Of a stretch of DNA of 64,000 nt, positions 42,100 to 50,946 are shown piece after piece. How positions within the stretch are numbered: the stretch's first letter is position 1; every line of letters begins with the position of its first letter. The stretch spans positions 1,488,001 through 1,552,000 of the forward strand of contig NZ_CP108488.1 of NCBI RefSeq assembly GCF_035987325.1, written 5' to 3'. A model generated the notes under the pieces. The model was not told the origin of the DNA. It worked only from the letters and a program-made list of their open reading frames with translations, and made no database searches. Origin of the DNA: Streptomyces sp. NBC_01244. GTDB taxonomy: Bacteria; Actinomycetota; Actinomycetes; Streptomycetales; Streptomycetaceae. Position numbers and translations under genes: made by a program.

Positions 42100-43587
42100 A
42101 TGACTTCGCACATATCCGCCGGCATCCGGCGGCAGCCGTCCCTCGTGTGGCTGGTCCCGGTCCTCTGGACGCTGGCGCTCGGTCTGTGGGGGCTCTCCCG
42201 GCAGAACAGCGTGTGGCGCGACGAGGCGGCGACCTGGCAGGTCGCGGAGCGCACCCCCGGTGAGATCTGGCACCTCCTCGGGAACGTGGACGCGGTCCAC
42301 GGCCTGTACTACCTGCTGATGCACGCGCTCTTCGAGGTGTTCGGAGCGGGCACGACCACCCTGCGTCTCCCCTCGGTGCTGGCGGTCGCGGTCGCCGCCG
42401 GCTGTGTGGCGCTGATCGGGAGCCGGCTGGCGGGCCCGTGGGCGGGGCTGGGCGGCGGGCTGGCCCTCGGCCTGCTGCCCGCCGTGCAGTTCCAGCTCCA
42501 GGAGGGCCGGTCCTACGCGCTGATCGCGGGCGGCGCCGGACTGTCGACCCTGCTCCTGGTCTCGCTGATCGCGGGCACCGGAGCCGGCCCGGCGCGGCGG
42601 ACGTGGCCGCGCTGGACGGCGTACGGGGCCCTCGTGCTGGTCTGCGCCCTGCTGAACTGGTTCTCCCTGCTGATCCTGCCCGCCCACGCGGTGACCCTGT
42701 GGTGGGCGCGGGCCCGGCGCGGTGTCGTGACGCCCTGGCTGCTCGCCTCGGCGGCGGCCCTGGCGGGGGCGCTGCCGCTGATCCTGTTCAGCCGGACCCA
42801 GTCCGGCCAGGTCTCCTGGATACCGGCGCTGACCTGGCACATGATGATCGGCCCGGGCGTCCTGCTGGCGGTCGGTGCGCTGGGCGCGTGGGCAGACCGG
42901 GTGGGCCGGCCGCGCACCGGTGTCCCCACCCGGCTGACGGCGGCCTCGGTCGGGCTGCCGCTGCTGTCGGTGCCCCTGCTGGGGCTGGCCGCCGCCTCCC
43001 TGATCCAGCCGCTGTTCCTGGACCGGTACGTGCTGTTCTCCATGCTGGGGCTGGCCCTGCTGATCGGAGCGGCGCTGGGCGCGGCCGTACGGGCCCTCGC
43101 GCCCCGGTACCCGAAGGCGTCGGGCGCGCTCGTGCCGGTCGTGGTCGCGGTCTCGGGGGTGGCTCTGCTGCCGGTGGCCCTGGCCGACAGGTCTCCGGCG
43201 AGCCGGGTGGACGACGTACTGGCGGTGGCCGGGGAGGTGTCCTTGCTGAAGCGGGACGGCGACGCGGTGCTCTTCGTCCCGGCGGCCCGGCGGGACACCG
43301 CACTGGTCTCGCCCGGGGCGTTCGCCGGCCTGAAGGACATCGCCCTGTCCCGCGGCCCCGCGGAGTCCGGGACCCTGAAGGGCGAGGAGGCCGACCCGGC
43401 GCGGATCTCGGCGGCCCTGCGGGAGCAGCGGCGGGTCCTCCTGGTGACGGACTCGCGGAAGGCGGCCAAGCCCTCGGGCTCCGCGGCGGACCGGGCGAAG
43501 GCTGCCGTCCTGCGGGCGGAGTTCACCGTGGTGGAGGACCGGGAGGTCCGCGGCCGCCGGGTGACGGTGTACGAGCGGCGCGGCTGA
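42100..43587 (+). CDS. polytopic glycosyltransferase (GT39/ArnT-like mannosyltransferase)
   Basis: 495 residues from ATG 42100. N-terminal helix LVWLVPVLWTLALGLWGLSR is followed by SVWRDEAATWQVAERTPGEI, the Asp-Glu motif after helix 1 that defines GT-C transferases. A second conserved segment is VDAVHGLYYLLMHALFEVFG. About ten further helices follow (SVLAVAVAAGCVALIGSRLA, LLSVPLLGLAAASLIQPLFL), then a ~130-residue outside domain. It is expected to move a sugar from a polyprenyl phosphate donor. Partner unknown. Upstream 41906-42099 has GCGTGCCTG-type repeats but no gene. Confidence 0.82.
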   Translation: MTSHISAGIRRQPSLVWLVPVLWTLALGLWGLSRQNSVWRDEAATWQVAERTPGEIWHLLGNVDAVHGLYYLLMHALFEVFGAGTTTLRLPSVLAVAVAAGCVALIGSRLAGPWAGLGGGLALGLLPAVQFQLQEGRSYALIAGGAGLSTLLLVSLIAGTGAGPARRTWPRWTAYGALVLVCALLNWFSLLILPAHAVTLWWARARRGVVTPWLLASAAALAGALPLILFSRTQSGQVSWIPALTWHMMIGPGVLLAVGALGAWADRVGRPRTGVPTRLTAASVGLPLLSVPLLGLAAASLIQPLFLDRYVLFSMLGLALLIGAALGAAVRALAPRYPKASGALVPVVVAVSGVALLPVALADRSPASRVDDVLAVAGEVSLLKRDGDAVLFVPAARRDTALVSPGAFAGLKDIALSRGPAESGTLKGEEADPARISAALREQRRVLLVTDSRKAAKPSGSAADRAKAAVLRAEFTVVEDREVRGRRVTVYERRG

Positions 43588-43597
43588 CCCGGACGGG

Positions 43598-43870
43598 CTA
43601 TCCGTCCGACGGCTTGCGGTCCACCGGGGTGGGGACCTCGATGGGTCCGCCCCCGCGGCGGCGGGGCCGGACCAGGGCGCGGGCACCGCGTCGATGCGGT
43701 AGGCCAGGGCGCAGGCGACCGCCTCGTAGTGGACGCGCCAGCCGCCGGAAGTGCGGTCCTTGAGCTGTTCGGTGCGCATCCGGTCGGCGACGAACCGGTA
43801 CGGGGCGCGGATCAGGACACGGGCGATCCGCGGCAGCCGACCCCACCGCCGACCCGCGGCGGACCCGCCG
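43598..43870 (-). pseudogene. probable frameshifted remnant of an unknown gene
   Basis: On the minus strand, the stretch RIARVLIRAPYRFVADRMRT then EQLKDRTSGGWRVHYEAVAC has strong G/C third-position bias and continues to YRIDAVPAPW, then the good reading passes to another frame (GPIEVPTPVDRKPSDG, stop at 43598). The only ATG in the first frame is internal (43779), and no normal start precedes it. I think this is a short gene with a one- or two-base shift at the GCCGCCGCGGGGGCGG run, or a sequencing error there. No family is recognised. Confidence 0.4.
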
Positions 43871-43940
43871 CGGGAGATTCACAGCGGATTCACACGGATT
43901 CCCCGGTTCCGGTCACAGCTTCACCCGGGAGGCTCGGAAC

Positions 43941-44720
43941 ATGATCCAGCGCCTTTCCTCCCGACCGGACCGCCGCCCCCGCGCCCGTGCCCGTGGCCGG
44001 CGCGCCTCCAGGGTCCTGCTCGCGCTGGCCGTGATGACGGCCCTGACCGGCGTCGACCTCCCCGACGCGTTCGCCGAGCCGCCGCTCGGGGTCACCGGCA
44101 CGGCCGCGGCCGATGCGACGTCCGCGCGGGTCGGCGCGCTGTTCGCGGGCGGTCTCGACGGCGGACACTTCTGCACCGCGTCCGTGGTGCGCAGCGAGGA
44201 CCGCGATGTGATCGCCACCGCCGCGCACTGCCTGGGCAGCCTGGACACCACCTACTTCGCCCCCGGCTACCGCGACGGCGAAGCCCCGTACGGCCTGTGG
44301 AAGCTCACCGACATGTACGTGGCCCCGGGCTGGACGGACGGCGAGGACCCCGACGCCGACATCGCCTTCGCGACGGTGGCCGCGGTCGACGGGCGGGAGA
44401 TCGAGGAGCTCGTCGGGGGCTTCCCGGTCGCGGCCGAGCAGCCGGCCGACGCCACCGTGTCCGTCGTCGGCTACCCGAGCCGTGACGAGTCCCCGCTGTC
44501 CTGCGCCAACGGCACGACGCTGTTCTCCGAGACCCAGCGCCGCATCGAGTGCCCGGACCTCAGCGGCGGCACCAGCGGCAGCCCGTGGCTCGTCGACGGC
44601 GCCCTGGCGGGCGTCCTCGGCGGCCACGAGGGCGGCGGGACCGTGCCGGAGATCTCGTACAGCGCGGTCATGGGCGACCAGGCGGTGGAGCTGTACCGCG
44701 AGGCCGCCGACAACGGCTGA
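43941..44720 (+). CDS. secreted trypsin-like serine protease (S1/V8 type)
   Basis: 259 residues from ATG 43941. Arg-rich start and signal peptide SRVLLALAVMTALTGVDLPD, then a chymotrypsin-fold protease: FCTASVVRSEDRDVIATAAH with active His (AAHC), DADIAFATVAAVDG with active Asp, and CPDLSGGTSGSPWLVDGALA with active Ser in GTSGSPW. Cys pairs CTAS-AHC and CANG-CPD fit disulfides. No long propeptide is visible. It probably acts outside the cell on an unknown protein. Single-gene unit. Confidence 0.9.
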   Translation: MIQRLSSRPDRRPRARARGRRASRVLLALAVMTALTGVDLPDAFAEPPLGVTGTAAADATSARVGALFAGGLDGGHFCTASVVRSEDRDVIATAAHCLGSLDTTYFAPGYRDGEAPYGLWKLTDMYVAPGWTDGEDPDADIAFATVAAVDGREIEELVGGFPVAAEQPADATVSVVGYPSRDESPLSCANGTTLFSETQRRIECPDLSGGTSGSPWLVDGALAGVLGGHEGGGTVPEISYSAVMGDQAVELYREAADNG

Positions 44721-44774
44721 GCCCGGCCTGCCGTGCCGGGGGGCCGGGGCGGGGCCGGAGCGGGGCCGGGGCGT

Positions 44775-45269
44775 TCAGAGGCCGAGGGCCGCCGCGTCGG
44801 AGGCCTCGAACCAGGTCGGCTCGTCGAGCAGGGCCTGGCGGATCCGGTCGACGGCGAAGGACTCCAGCGGCTCCGGCAGCGCGTCCGGGGCGAACCAGGC
44901 CACCTCCAGCGACTCGTTGTCGTTGACCCGCGCCTGCCCGCCCGTGGCCCGGCAGCGGAAGGTGATGTCCTGGAACTGGCAGACGTCCCCGTTCGGGTAG
45001 GTCATCGGCGGGAGCATCTGCACCAGCACCACGCGCTCCGGTACGCACCGCACCGCCGTCTCCTCGTACACCTCGCGCACGGCCGTCTCGGCCGGCTGCT
45101 CCCCCGGCTCGGCGATCCCGCCGACGACCGACCAGCGCCCGGTGTCCGCGCGCCGGCCCAGCAGGACCCGCCCGTCGTCGTCGACGACGATGGCGGTCAC
45201 CCCGGGCAGCAGCAACAACTGGTGACCCGCGGTGGCGCGCAGGGTACGGATGAAGTCAGGTGTGGTCAT
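44775..45269 (-). CDS. Nudix hydrolase
   Basis: 164 residues from ATG 45269. Nudix box GGIAEPGEQPAETAVREVYE followed by ETA (a slightly altered EExGU end). LLPGVTAIVVDDDGRVLLGR before it and FQDITFRCRATGGQARVNDN, SLEVAWFAPDALPE after it match bacterial MutT-type proteins. It may hydrolyse oxidised or modified nucleotides. Divergent-free single gene facing the protease. Confidence 0.88.
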   Translation of the reverse strand: MTTPDFIRTLRATAGHQLLLLPGVTAIVVDDDGRVLLGRRADTGRWSVVGGIAEPGEQPAETAVREVYEETAVRCVPERVVLVQMLPPMTYPNGDVCQFQDITFRCRATGGQARVNDNESLEVAWFAPDALPEPLESFAVDRIRQALLDEPTWFEASDAAALGL

Positions 45270-45312
45270 CCCCCGACCCTACGAGGCCGGCGGCCCCTCG
45301 CGGCCCACGTCC

Positions 45313-46983
45313 CTACGACGCCCTGCGGAGGCGGCGCGCCAGCGTCCAGCCGAGACCGGCCGCGGCGACGGCCAGCAGCAGGTACTCGGCGAGCGGGCCG
45401 AAGCGGGTGGCCGGCGTCTGCGTGGAGCGCAGCGGGATCTCGGCGACCAGGGCGTCGGCCGTGAACATCTTCGTCCGCCGCACGATCTCGCCGTCGGGGC
45501 GGATCACCGCGCTGACCCCGCTGGTGACGGGCACGAGCACGGTCCGGCTGTGCTCCACGGCCCGGACCCGGTCCATGGCGAGCTGCTGGTAGGTCATCTC
45601 GGTGCGGCCGAAGGTGGCGTTGTTGCTGGGCACCGCGATGACCTGGGCGCCGGCCCGGACGGTGGAGCGGACGGCGTCGTCGAAGGCGGCTTCGTAGCAG
45701 GTGACCATGCCGACTCCGCTGCCCGCCATGTCGAAGACGCCGGGCTCCTTGCCGGGGCCGAAGTCGCGCCGCACCCGGTCCACGTCGGAGCTGAAGAGCC
45801 GGACGAAGGAGCGCATCGGGATGCGCTCGCCGAAGGGCTGGATCTTGCGCTTGTCGTAGGTGTCCACGGGGCCCTTGACCGGGTCCCACAGGATCATCGT
45901 GTTGCGCAGCGGGCCCGTCTGCGGGGCCAGCACCGAGCCGATGGCGACGGGCACCCCGATGGTCTTGACCGCGTTGTCGATGACGGCGTAGGCATCGGGC
46001 TCGGCGTACGGGTCGATGTCGGAGGAGTTCTCCGGCCAGACGACGAAGTCGGGCTTCGCGACCTTGCCGAGCTTGACGTCCTCGGCGAGCTGGATCGTGC
46101 GGTTGGCGTGGTTGTCCAGGACCTGGCGGCGCTGGGCGTTGAAGTCGAACCCGGCGCGCGGGACGTTGCCCTGGACGACGGCGGCCACCGCGGTGCCGTC
46201 CTCGGCCGCGTCGGAGACGAGCGGCCGGGCTGCCAGCGCCCCGGCGAGCGGGGCGGCCACGGCGGTGGCGGCGAGCAGCGCGGCGGTGGCCCGGCGGGTG
46301 TCGGCGCCGACGCGCAGGACCTCGTACAGCCCGAATCCGCACAGGGCCACGGCGAAGGAGAGCAGCGGGGTGCCGCCGAGCGCGGCGAGCGGCAGGAAGA
46401 CCCCGTCGGGCTGGCCGAAGGCGAGCTTGCCCCAGGGGAAGCCGCCGAAGGGGGCCCGGGCGCGCAGTGCCTCGCCGGCGATCCAGACGGCGGCGCCCCA
46501 CAACGGCCAGCCGGGGAGCCGGCTGACGAGGGCGATGCCGAGGGCCGTGAGGCCGATCAGCAGGGACTCGAGGGTGACGAGCGCCAGCCACGGCACGGGG
46601 CCGACACCCTCGCCGGTCCAGACGAGCAGCGGCAGCAGGAAGCCGAGCCCGTGCAGCACACCGAGGCCGAACCCGGCCCGCGCGCGGCGCCCGTACAGGC
46701 ACCATCCGAGCAGGGCGAGCGCGAGGGGTGCCAGCCACCACAGCGTGCGGGGCGGGAAGCTGAGGTAGAGCAACACTCCGGACAGGAGCGCGAGCCCGGG
46801 CCGCGCCAGCCGTCCGGCCCACCGCCGCGCGGGGGAACCCGCAACGCCCGCCGCCCGGGGCGCTCGCGTCCGCACGCCGTCTTCCGTTCCCGCTTCCGCC
46901 TGCCCTTGCGGTTCGTTCCCGGCTTCGTTCCCGGCTTCGTTCCCGGCTTCGTTCCCGGCCGCGCGGGTCGCACTGCTGCTCAT
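45313..46983 (-). CDS. lnt: apolipoprotein N-acyltransferase
   Basis: 556 residues from ATG 46983. An ~50-residue variable N-terminus with NEAG repeats precedes six membrane helices (ARPGLALLSGVLLYLSFPPR, LWWLAPLALALLGWCLYGRR). The nitrilase-type catalytic domain holds Glu in FGERIPMRSFVRLFSSD, Lys in DTYDKRKIQPF, and Cys in GVGMVTCYEAAFDDAV. It adds the third acyl chain to lipoprotein N-termini. Actinobacteria encode Lnt, so the gene is expected. It is preceded on the same strand, across a short gap, by a PH-domain gene. Confidence 0.92.
   Translation of the reverse strand: MSSSATRAAGNEAGNEAGNEAGNEPQGQAEAGTEDGVRTRAPRAAGVAGSPARRWAGRLARPGLALLSGVLLYLSFPPRTLWWLAPLALALLGWCLYGRRARAGFGLGVLHGLGFLLPLLVWTGEGVGPVPWLALVTLESLLIGLTALGIALVSRLPGWPLWGAAVWIAGEALRARAPFGGFPWGKLAFGQPDGVFLPLAALGGTPLLSFAVALCGFGLYEVLRVGADTRRATAALLAATAVAAPLAGALAARPLVSDAAEDGTAVAAVVQGNVPRAGFDFNAQRRQVLDNHANRTIQLAEDVKLGKVAKPDFVVWPENSSDIDPYAEPDAYAVIDNAVKTIGVPVAIGSVLAPQTGPLRNTMILWDPVKGPVDTYDKRKIQPFGERIPMRSFVRLFSSDVDRVRRDFGPGKEPGVFDMAGSGVGMVTCYEAAFDDAVRSTVRAGAQVIAVPSNNATFGRTEMTYQQLAMDRVRAVEHSRTVLVPVTSGVSAVIRPDGEIVRRTKMFTADALVAEIPLRSTQTPATRFGPLAEYLLLAVAAAGLGWTLARRLRRAS
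46912..46959. repeat. four 12-bp tandem repeats in the lnt 5' end
   Basis: TTCGTTCCCGGC occurs four times head to tail. On the coding strand it gives repeated NEAG. The unit keeps frame, so copy-number change would only lengthen the leader. Confidence 0.9.
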
Positions 46984-47023
46984 CTGGCGGAGTGTACGTC
47001 CCCTCGCTGTGCCGGTGACGGAG

Positions 47024-47539
47024 TCAGTGGGCCAGGGTGCGCAGATGGGTGCGGATCACCCGGACCGCGTTCTCCGCGTCGTCGACCGTGACGGTGAAGA
47101 GCTTGCCGTCGCCGAGCCGGAGTTCCAGCCCTTCCCCGCGCCGGACGATGACGGCGGTGCCGCGTTCGGGACGCCAGCGGTAGCCCCAGCCGCCCCACTG
47201 CTGCGGGGTGATCCGGGGCACGTACTCGGCGGCCTCCACCTCCGTGAGCCGGATCCTGCGCCGCGGCAGCCCTATGTGCCCGCAGCGCACCTCGATGGCC
47301 TCGGCGTCGACGGTGACGGCGGCGTGCACGAAGGCGAGGGTGCCGAAGAGGATGAGCAGGCCCGCGGCGAGGCAGCCGATCACCGCCATGAGCAGCGCCA
47401 CGATGCCGGCGCCCCAGGCGTGGTCGACCGCGAGCTCGATGCCGAGCGCGAGACAGGCCGCACCGGCTCCGGCGAGGACCCACTGCACGCGGTTGGAGGC
47501 CCGGCCCGTCCAGAGCGGCCCCGGGGGGTGACCCGTCAT
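47024..47539 (-). CDS. PH-domain membrane protein
   Basis: 171 residues from ATG 47539. Two membrane helices (VQWVLAGAGAACLALGIELA and GIVALLMAVIGCLAAGLLIL) and then a bacterial PH-like domain (EAIEVRCGHIGLPRRRIRLT, VEAAEYVPRITPQQWGGWGY, RGTAVIVRRGEGLELRLGDG). Family function is unknown. It lies 40 bp upstream of lnt on the same strand, and divergent from a VOC gene. Confidence 0.78.
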   Translation of the reverse strand: MTGHPPGPLWTGRASNRVQWVLAGAGAACLALGIELAVDHAWGAGIVALLMAVIGCLAAGLLILFGTLAFVHAAVTVDAEAIEVRCGHIGLPRRRIRLTEVEAAEYVPRITPQQWGGWGYRWRPERGTAVIVRRGEGLELRLGDGKLFTVTVDDAENAVRVIRTHLRTLAH

Positions 47540-47620
47540 GTGTAGCAGCGTACTCACGTTCCGCACGGACGCCACCGGCCTCTTGACCTGAATCGCGCTT
47601 GAGGTCCTACGGTCGCGGAC

Positions 47621-48106
47621 ATGACGAACAAAGAGGCGGCAGAGGTGTCGGGGCAGACGATCCCGGAGCGCTATCGCACGGCGGTGGTGCCGCACATCAT
47701 GGTGGCCGACGCGGTCGGCGCCCTGGACTTCTACGCACGGGCCTTCGGGGCCGTGGAGGAATACCGGCTGGACGCACCGGGCGGCGGCGTCCTGCACGCG
47801 GAGCTGCGCGTCGGCGGGGCGGTGCTGATGCTCGGCGACACGGCCGCCGGCGGGTTCGCCGCACCGACCGCGCTCGGCGGTACGTCCGTGGCGCTGCACG
47901 TGTTCGTCGCGGACGTGGACGAACTCGTCCGGACGGCCGCGGCGGCGGGCGCGGAGGTGCTGCAGGAGCCCGCGGACCAGTTCCACGGCGACCGGACGGC
48001 CCACCTGCGAGACCCGTACGGACACACGTGGATCTTCCTGACCCACCTGGAGGACGTGTCGGGGGAGGAACTGGAACGCCGACTGGCCTCGGCCGGGACC
48101 GCCTAG
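47621..48106 (+). CDS. VOC family protein (PhnB/3-demethylubiquinone-like)
   Basis: 161 residues from ATG 47621. VVPHIMVADAVGALDFYARA, FGAVEEYRLDAPGGGVLHAE, LRVGGAVLMLGD and SVALHVFVADVDELVRTAAA, ADQFHGDRTAHLRDPYGHTW form the two halves of the glyoxalase fold. It resembles PhnB-type proteins; no enzymatic assignment is possible. Divergent from the PH gene. Confidence 0.88.
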   Translation: MTNKEAAEVSGQTIPERYRTAVVPHIMVADAVGALDFYARAFGAVEEYRLDAPGGGVLHAELRVGGAVLMLGDTAAGGFAAPTALGGTSVALHVFVADVDELVRTAAAAGAEVLQEPADQFHGDRTAHLRDPYGHTWIFLTHLEDVSGEELERRLASAGTA

Positions 48107-48145
48107 CCGAGACGTCCCGGCCGGGACGGGCCTGGCCTGGTCCGG

Positions 48146-49252
48146 CTAGCCGGGCAGCAGGCCGACGAGTGCGTCCCGCAGGGCCGGGCGGCGGACCGTC
48201 ATGAAACGGTGCAGGGTCCGGGAGCCGAATGCCACCCGCTGGGCGCTGCGGCGGCGCTCGCCTTCGTACGCGCGCAGGGCGGCGGGTAGGCCTCCGGCGT
48301 CATGGGAGGCAACGGCCCGGGTGAGGGACTCCGCGTCGAGGAGGGCGGTGCAGGCGCCCTGGCCGAGGTTCGGGGTCATGGCGTGCGCAGCGTCGCCGAC
48401 CAGGGCGACCGGTCCCGGCGGGGCCGTGCGGGTGAAGCAGGGCAGCGCCGGGTGGAGGTGGCGCATCCGGTAGCGGATCCAGGTCCGCGGGTCGGTGTCG
48501 GCGAGCACGCGCGGGATGGGGTCGTGCCAGTCGGCGAAGGCGGCCCGCAGTTCCTGCGCCGTGGTTGCCTCGGGAACGGTGGCGTACCAGTTGGTGCGGC
48601 CGGGTTCGACCGGGGTCATCCCGAAGAAGCGGCCCCGGCCCCAGGTCTCGCCGTAGACGCCGGTCTCGAATCCGGCGGTGCCGATCCAGGCCGTGGACCC
48701 GAGCTCGCGCGACCGGCTCCTGCCTTCGAAGCGAGCGGTGCGGACCGCGCTGTTGATGCCGTCGGCGCCGACGAGGAGGTCTGCGCCCCGCGCGGCCGAA
48801 GCCTCGTAGGCCTGGCCGTACGCGATCTCCGTGCCTCCGAGCCGGGCGAGTTCGGAGACCAAGGCGTCGATCAAGTAGGGCCGCGAGATGAGGAGTTCGG
48901 GTCGGCCCGCCTTGCGTTCGATCCGCTCCAGCGGGAGTGCGGCCAGGACCCGGCCGTCGGGGCGTCGGATCTGCGCGTCCCGGTACGGGACCGCGCGCGC
49001 TCGGAGCGCCCCGCCGAGGCCGAGCCGGTCGAGCGCCACCTGGGCCGCGGGATGGATGCCGAAGGCGGTGCCGTACTGCTCCGGCTCGGCCCGGCGCTCC
49101 AGGACGGTCACCGCCCATCCGGCCCGGCGCAGGCCGATGGCGGTGGCGAGGCCGCCGACCCCGGCGCCGACGACCACCGCCGAGCCCTTCTCGCTGCCCC
49201 TGCCCCTACCCCTGTCCGTGCCCCTGCCCCTGCCCCCGGTACTCGCGCCCAC
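48146..49252 (-). CDS. FAD-dependent aromatic-ring monooxygenase
   Basis: 368 residues from GTG 49252 with GAGGGG 8 bases upstream. After a GR-rich leader come the Rossmann motif AVVVGAGVGGLATAIGLRRA, the DG motif GADLLVGADGINSAVRTARF, and the GD motif PVALVGDAAHAMTPNLGQGA, all of PHBH-type class A monooxygenases. Length ~370 is normal. It probably hydroxylates an aromatic or polyketide. The gene is divergent from a TetR regulator across an array of palindromes, so that regulator probably represses it. Confidence 0.88.
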   Translation of the reverse strand: MGASTGGRGRGTDRGRGRGSEKGSAVVVGAGVGGLATAIGLRRAGWAVTVLERRAEPEQYGTAFGIHPAAQVALDRLGLGGALRARAVPYRDAQIRRPDGRVLAALPLERIERKAGRPELLISRPYLIDALVSELARLGGTEIAYGQAYEASAARGADLLVGADGINSAVRTARFEGRSRSRELGSTAWIGTAGFETGVYGETWGRGRFFGMTPVEPGRTNWYATVPEATTAQELRAAFADWHDPIPRVLADTDPRTWIRYRMRHLHPALPCFTRTAPPGPVALVGDAAHAMTPNLGQGACTALLDAESLTRAVASHDAGGLPAALRAYEGERRRSAQRVAFGSRTLHRFMTVRRPALRDALVGLLPG

Positions 49253-49288
49253 GGCACACCCCTCGTTCGAGTCGCTCCCAGCCGACCA

Positions 49289-49328
49289 CCACACCCGTGG
49301 TGCCACATCTGTGGTACCACGGACGTGG
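49289..49328. promoter_or_regulatory. three CCACN4GTGG palindromes at 14-bp period
   Basis: CCACACCCGTGG (49289-49300), CCACATCTGTGG (49303-49314) and CCACGGACGTGG (49317-49328) each fit CCACN4GTGG and start exactly 14 bp apart, joined by TG/TA spacers. They lie in the gap between the FAD monooxygenase and TetR genes, and the last ends 14 bp before the TetR start, so they probably bind TetR to control both genes. Confidence 0.7.
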
Positions 49329-49341
49329 TTATGCTGACAAG

Positions 49342-49941
49342 GTGAACCAGGACCGAAGGGACCGGCTGCGGGACGCGGCCATCACGGTGCTCGCCGAGGC
49401 GGGCGGGCGGGGCCTGACGCACCGGGCCGTCGACGCGGCGGCCGACGTGCCGCCGGGCACCGCCAAGAACTACTTCCCGACCCGCGACGCACTCCTGCGC
49501 GCGGTCGCCGGGCGCTGCCTGGAGCAGTACCGGGCGCTCGCCGACCGGCTCGCGGGGGCCGGGCCCGGACCAGCCGACCGGGCCGGACTCGCCGCGCTGC
49601 TCACCGGACTGCTCCGCGATACGGCCGGAGCCGGGCGGCCGCGCATGGTGGCCTACTTGGAGCTCCAGACCGAGGCGACCCGAAGGCCGTGGCTGGCGGA
49701 GCTGCTGGACCCGATCGCGACGGCGGACTTCGCGGCGTTCGGGCACCTGCTGGCCGCCGCCGGACTGCCGGCCGGTCCGCAGCAGGCCCGCGCCCTCACC
49801 CTCGCGCTGCACGGAGCCGTCCTCCACCTCCTGACGGGCGCCCCGGCCACCCTGGCCGCGGCCGGACTCGACGACCTGGACGCCTTCACCCGCGGGGTAC
49901 TGGACCGCGTCTGCCCCGGACCGCACGAGGAGACCCCGTGA
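49342..49941 (+). CDS. TetR family transcriptional regulator
   Basis: 199 residues from GTG 49342. HTH: RDRLRDAAITVLAEAGGRGL, THRAVDAAADVPPGTAKNYF (recognition helix with YF), PTRDALLRAVA. The rest is all-helical, as in TetR ligand domains (RPRMVAYLELQTEATRRPWL). It is divergent from the FAD monooxygenase, and its stop (TGA 49939-49941) overlaps the next gene's start. Probably an autorepressor via the upstream palindromes; the ligand may be a substrate of the monooxygenase. Confidence 0.92.
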   Translation: MNQDRRDRLRDAAITVLAEAGGRGLTHRAVDAAADVPPGTAKNYFPTRDALLRAVAGRCLEQYRALADRLAGAGPGPADRAGLAALLTGLLRDTAGAGRPRMVAYLELQTEATRRPWLAELLDPIATADFAAFGHLLAAAGLPAGPQQARALTLALHGAVLHLLTGAPATLAAAGLDDLDAFTRGVLDRVCPGPHEETP

Positions 49942-50909
49942 CCATCCGGACCGACCGCGCCGACCGTGCCGTTGGAGCCCTGCTCGGCTCGGCGGCCGGG
50001 GACGCGCTCGGCGCGCCCTACGAGTTCGGCCCCGCCGGGCAGTTGAGCGCCCGGGGCGAGGAGATGTGCGGGGGTGGCGGATGGGATCCGGGCGAGGCCA
50101 CCGACGACACGCAGATGGCGGTGCTGGTCGGGGAATCCCTGCTGGACCGCGGCGGGCTCGAACTCCCCGACGTATTCGGCCGGTTCCGGCGCTGGGCGGC
50201 CGGGGACCCCAAGGACATCGGGCTGCAGACGGAGATCGTGCTGACGAGCGGCGACCCGTGGGACCTGGCCGCCGTGCTGCACTTCCAGACCAACGCACGG
50301 GCGGCGGGCAACGGTTCCCTGATGCGCGCCTCGACCTCGGCGGTGTACTTCGCCCCCTCCGGGCGGGAGCCGACCATGGACGCCGCCCGGCGGATCGCCG
50401 CGCTGACGCACGGGGACCGGGCCGCTTGGGAAGGCACGGCCGTCCTGCACGAGCTCGTGCGCGTGGCACTGGAGGGCGGCGATCCCCTGTCCGCGCTCCC
50501 CGCGACGCTGGCGCAGGTGCACCCGGATCACCGGGAACGGTACGCGCGGGTCCTCGCCCCGGACTGGCATCCGGACCTGGCCACCGAGTTCAACGGGGCG
50601 GTGTGGCCCTGCCTGGGCTCGGCCGTGTGGGCGCTGCGCACCACGACGGGCTTCGCCGACGCCGTACGGGCCGCCGTGGACCTGGGCGGCGACACCGACA
50701 CGGTGGCGGCGGTCACCGGCATCCTGGCCGGGGCGCGGTACGGCGCGGCGGCGGTCCCGGAGTCCTGGACGGCCCGCCTGCACGTACCGCTGCCGGGCTT
50801 CGGTGACCGCGTGCTGGACGCGGCCGGCCTACGGGAACTGGCCCGTCGCCTCGCGGAGGCCGGAGCCGACGCGGCGGCGGCCCCGGGTCGGCGGGAGCCC
50901 TGCCGCTGA
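49938..50909 (+). CDS. ADP-ribosylglycohydrolase family protein
   Basis: 323 residues from GTG 49938, overlapping the TetR stop (GTGA). The metal-binding Asp motifs are AVGALLGSAAGDALGAPYEF, EATDDTQMAVLVGESLLDRG and AVDLGGDTDTVAAVTGILAG. Middle segment RAAGNGSLMRASTSAVYFAP is also typical. These enzymes remove ADP-ribose from proteins or free nucleotides. Coupled expression with a TetR gene suggests inducible control; the monooxygenase may share its signal. Confidence 0.92.
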   Translation: MTIRTDRADRAVGALLGSAAGDALGAPYEFGPAGQLSARGEEMCGGGGWDPGEATDDTQMAVLVGESLLDRGGLELPDVFGRFRRWAAGDPKDIGLQTEIVLTSGDPWDLAAVLHFQTNARAAGNGSLMRASTSAVYFAPSGREPTMDAARRIAALTHGDRAAWEGTAVLHELVRVALEGGDPLSALPATLAQVHPDHRERYARVLAPDWHPDLATEFNGAVWPCLGSAVWALRTTTGFADAVRAAVDLGGDTDTVAAVTGILAGARYGAAAVPESWTARLHVPLPGFGDRVLDAAGLRELARRLAEAGADAAAAPGRREPCR

Positions 50910-50946
50910 TCGGCCGGCCCGGACCCGGCTCCCGCGGCCTCGGAGG

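Noticed and set aside
41902..43779. A long minus-strand frame across the GT39-type gene
   Set aside because: Only its first ~60 codons show coding bias; the rest is Arg/Gln/Gly-rich shadow of the transferase gene.
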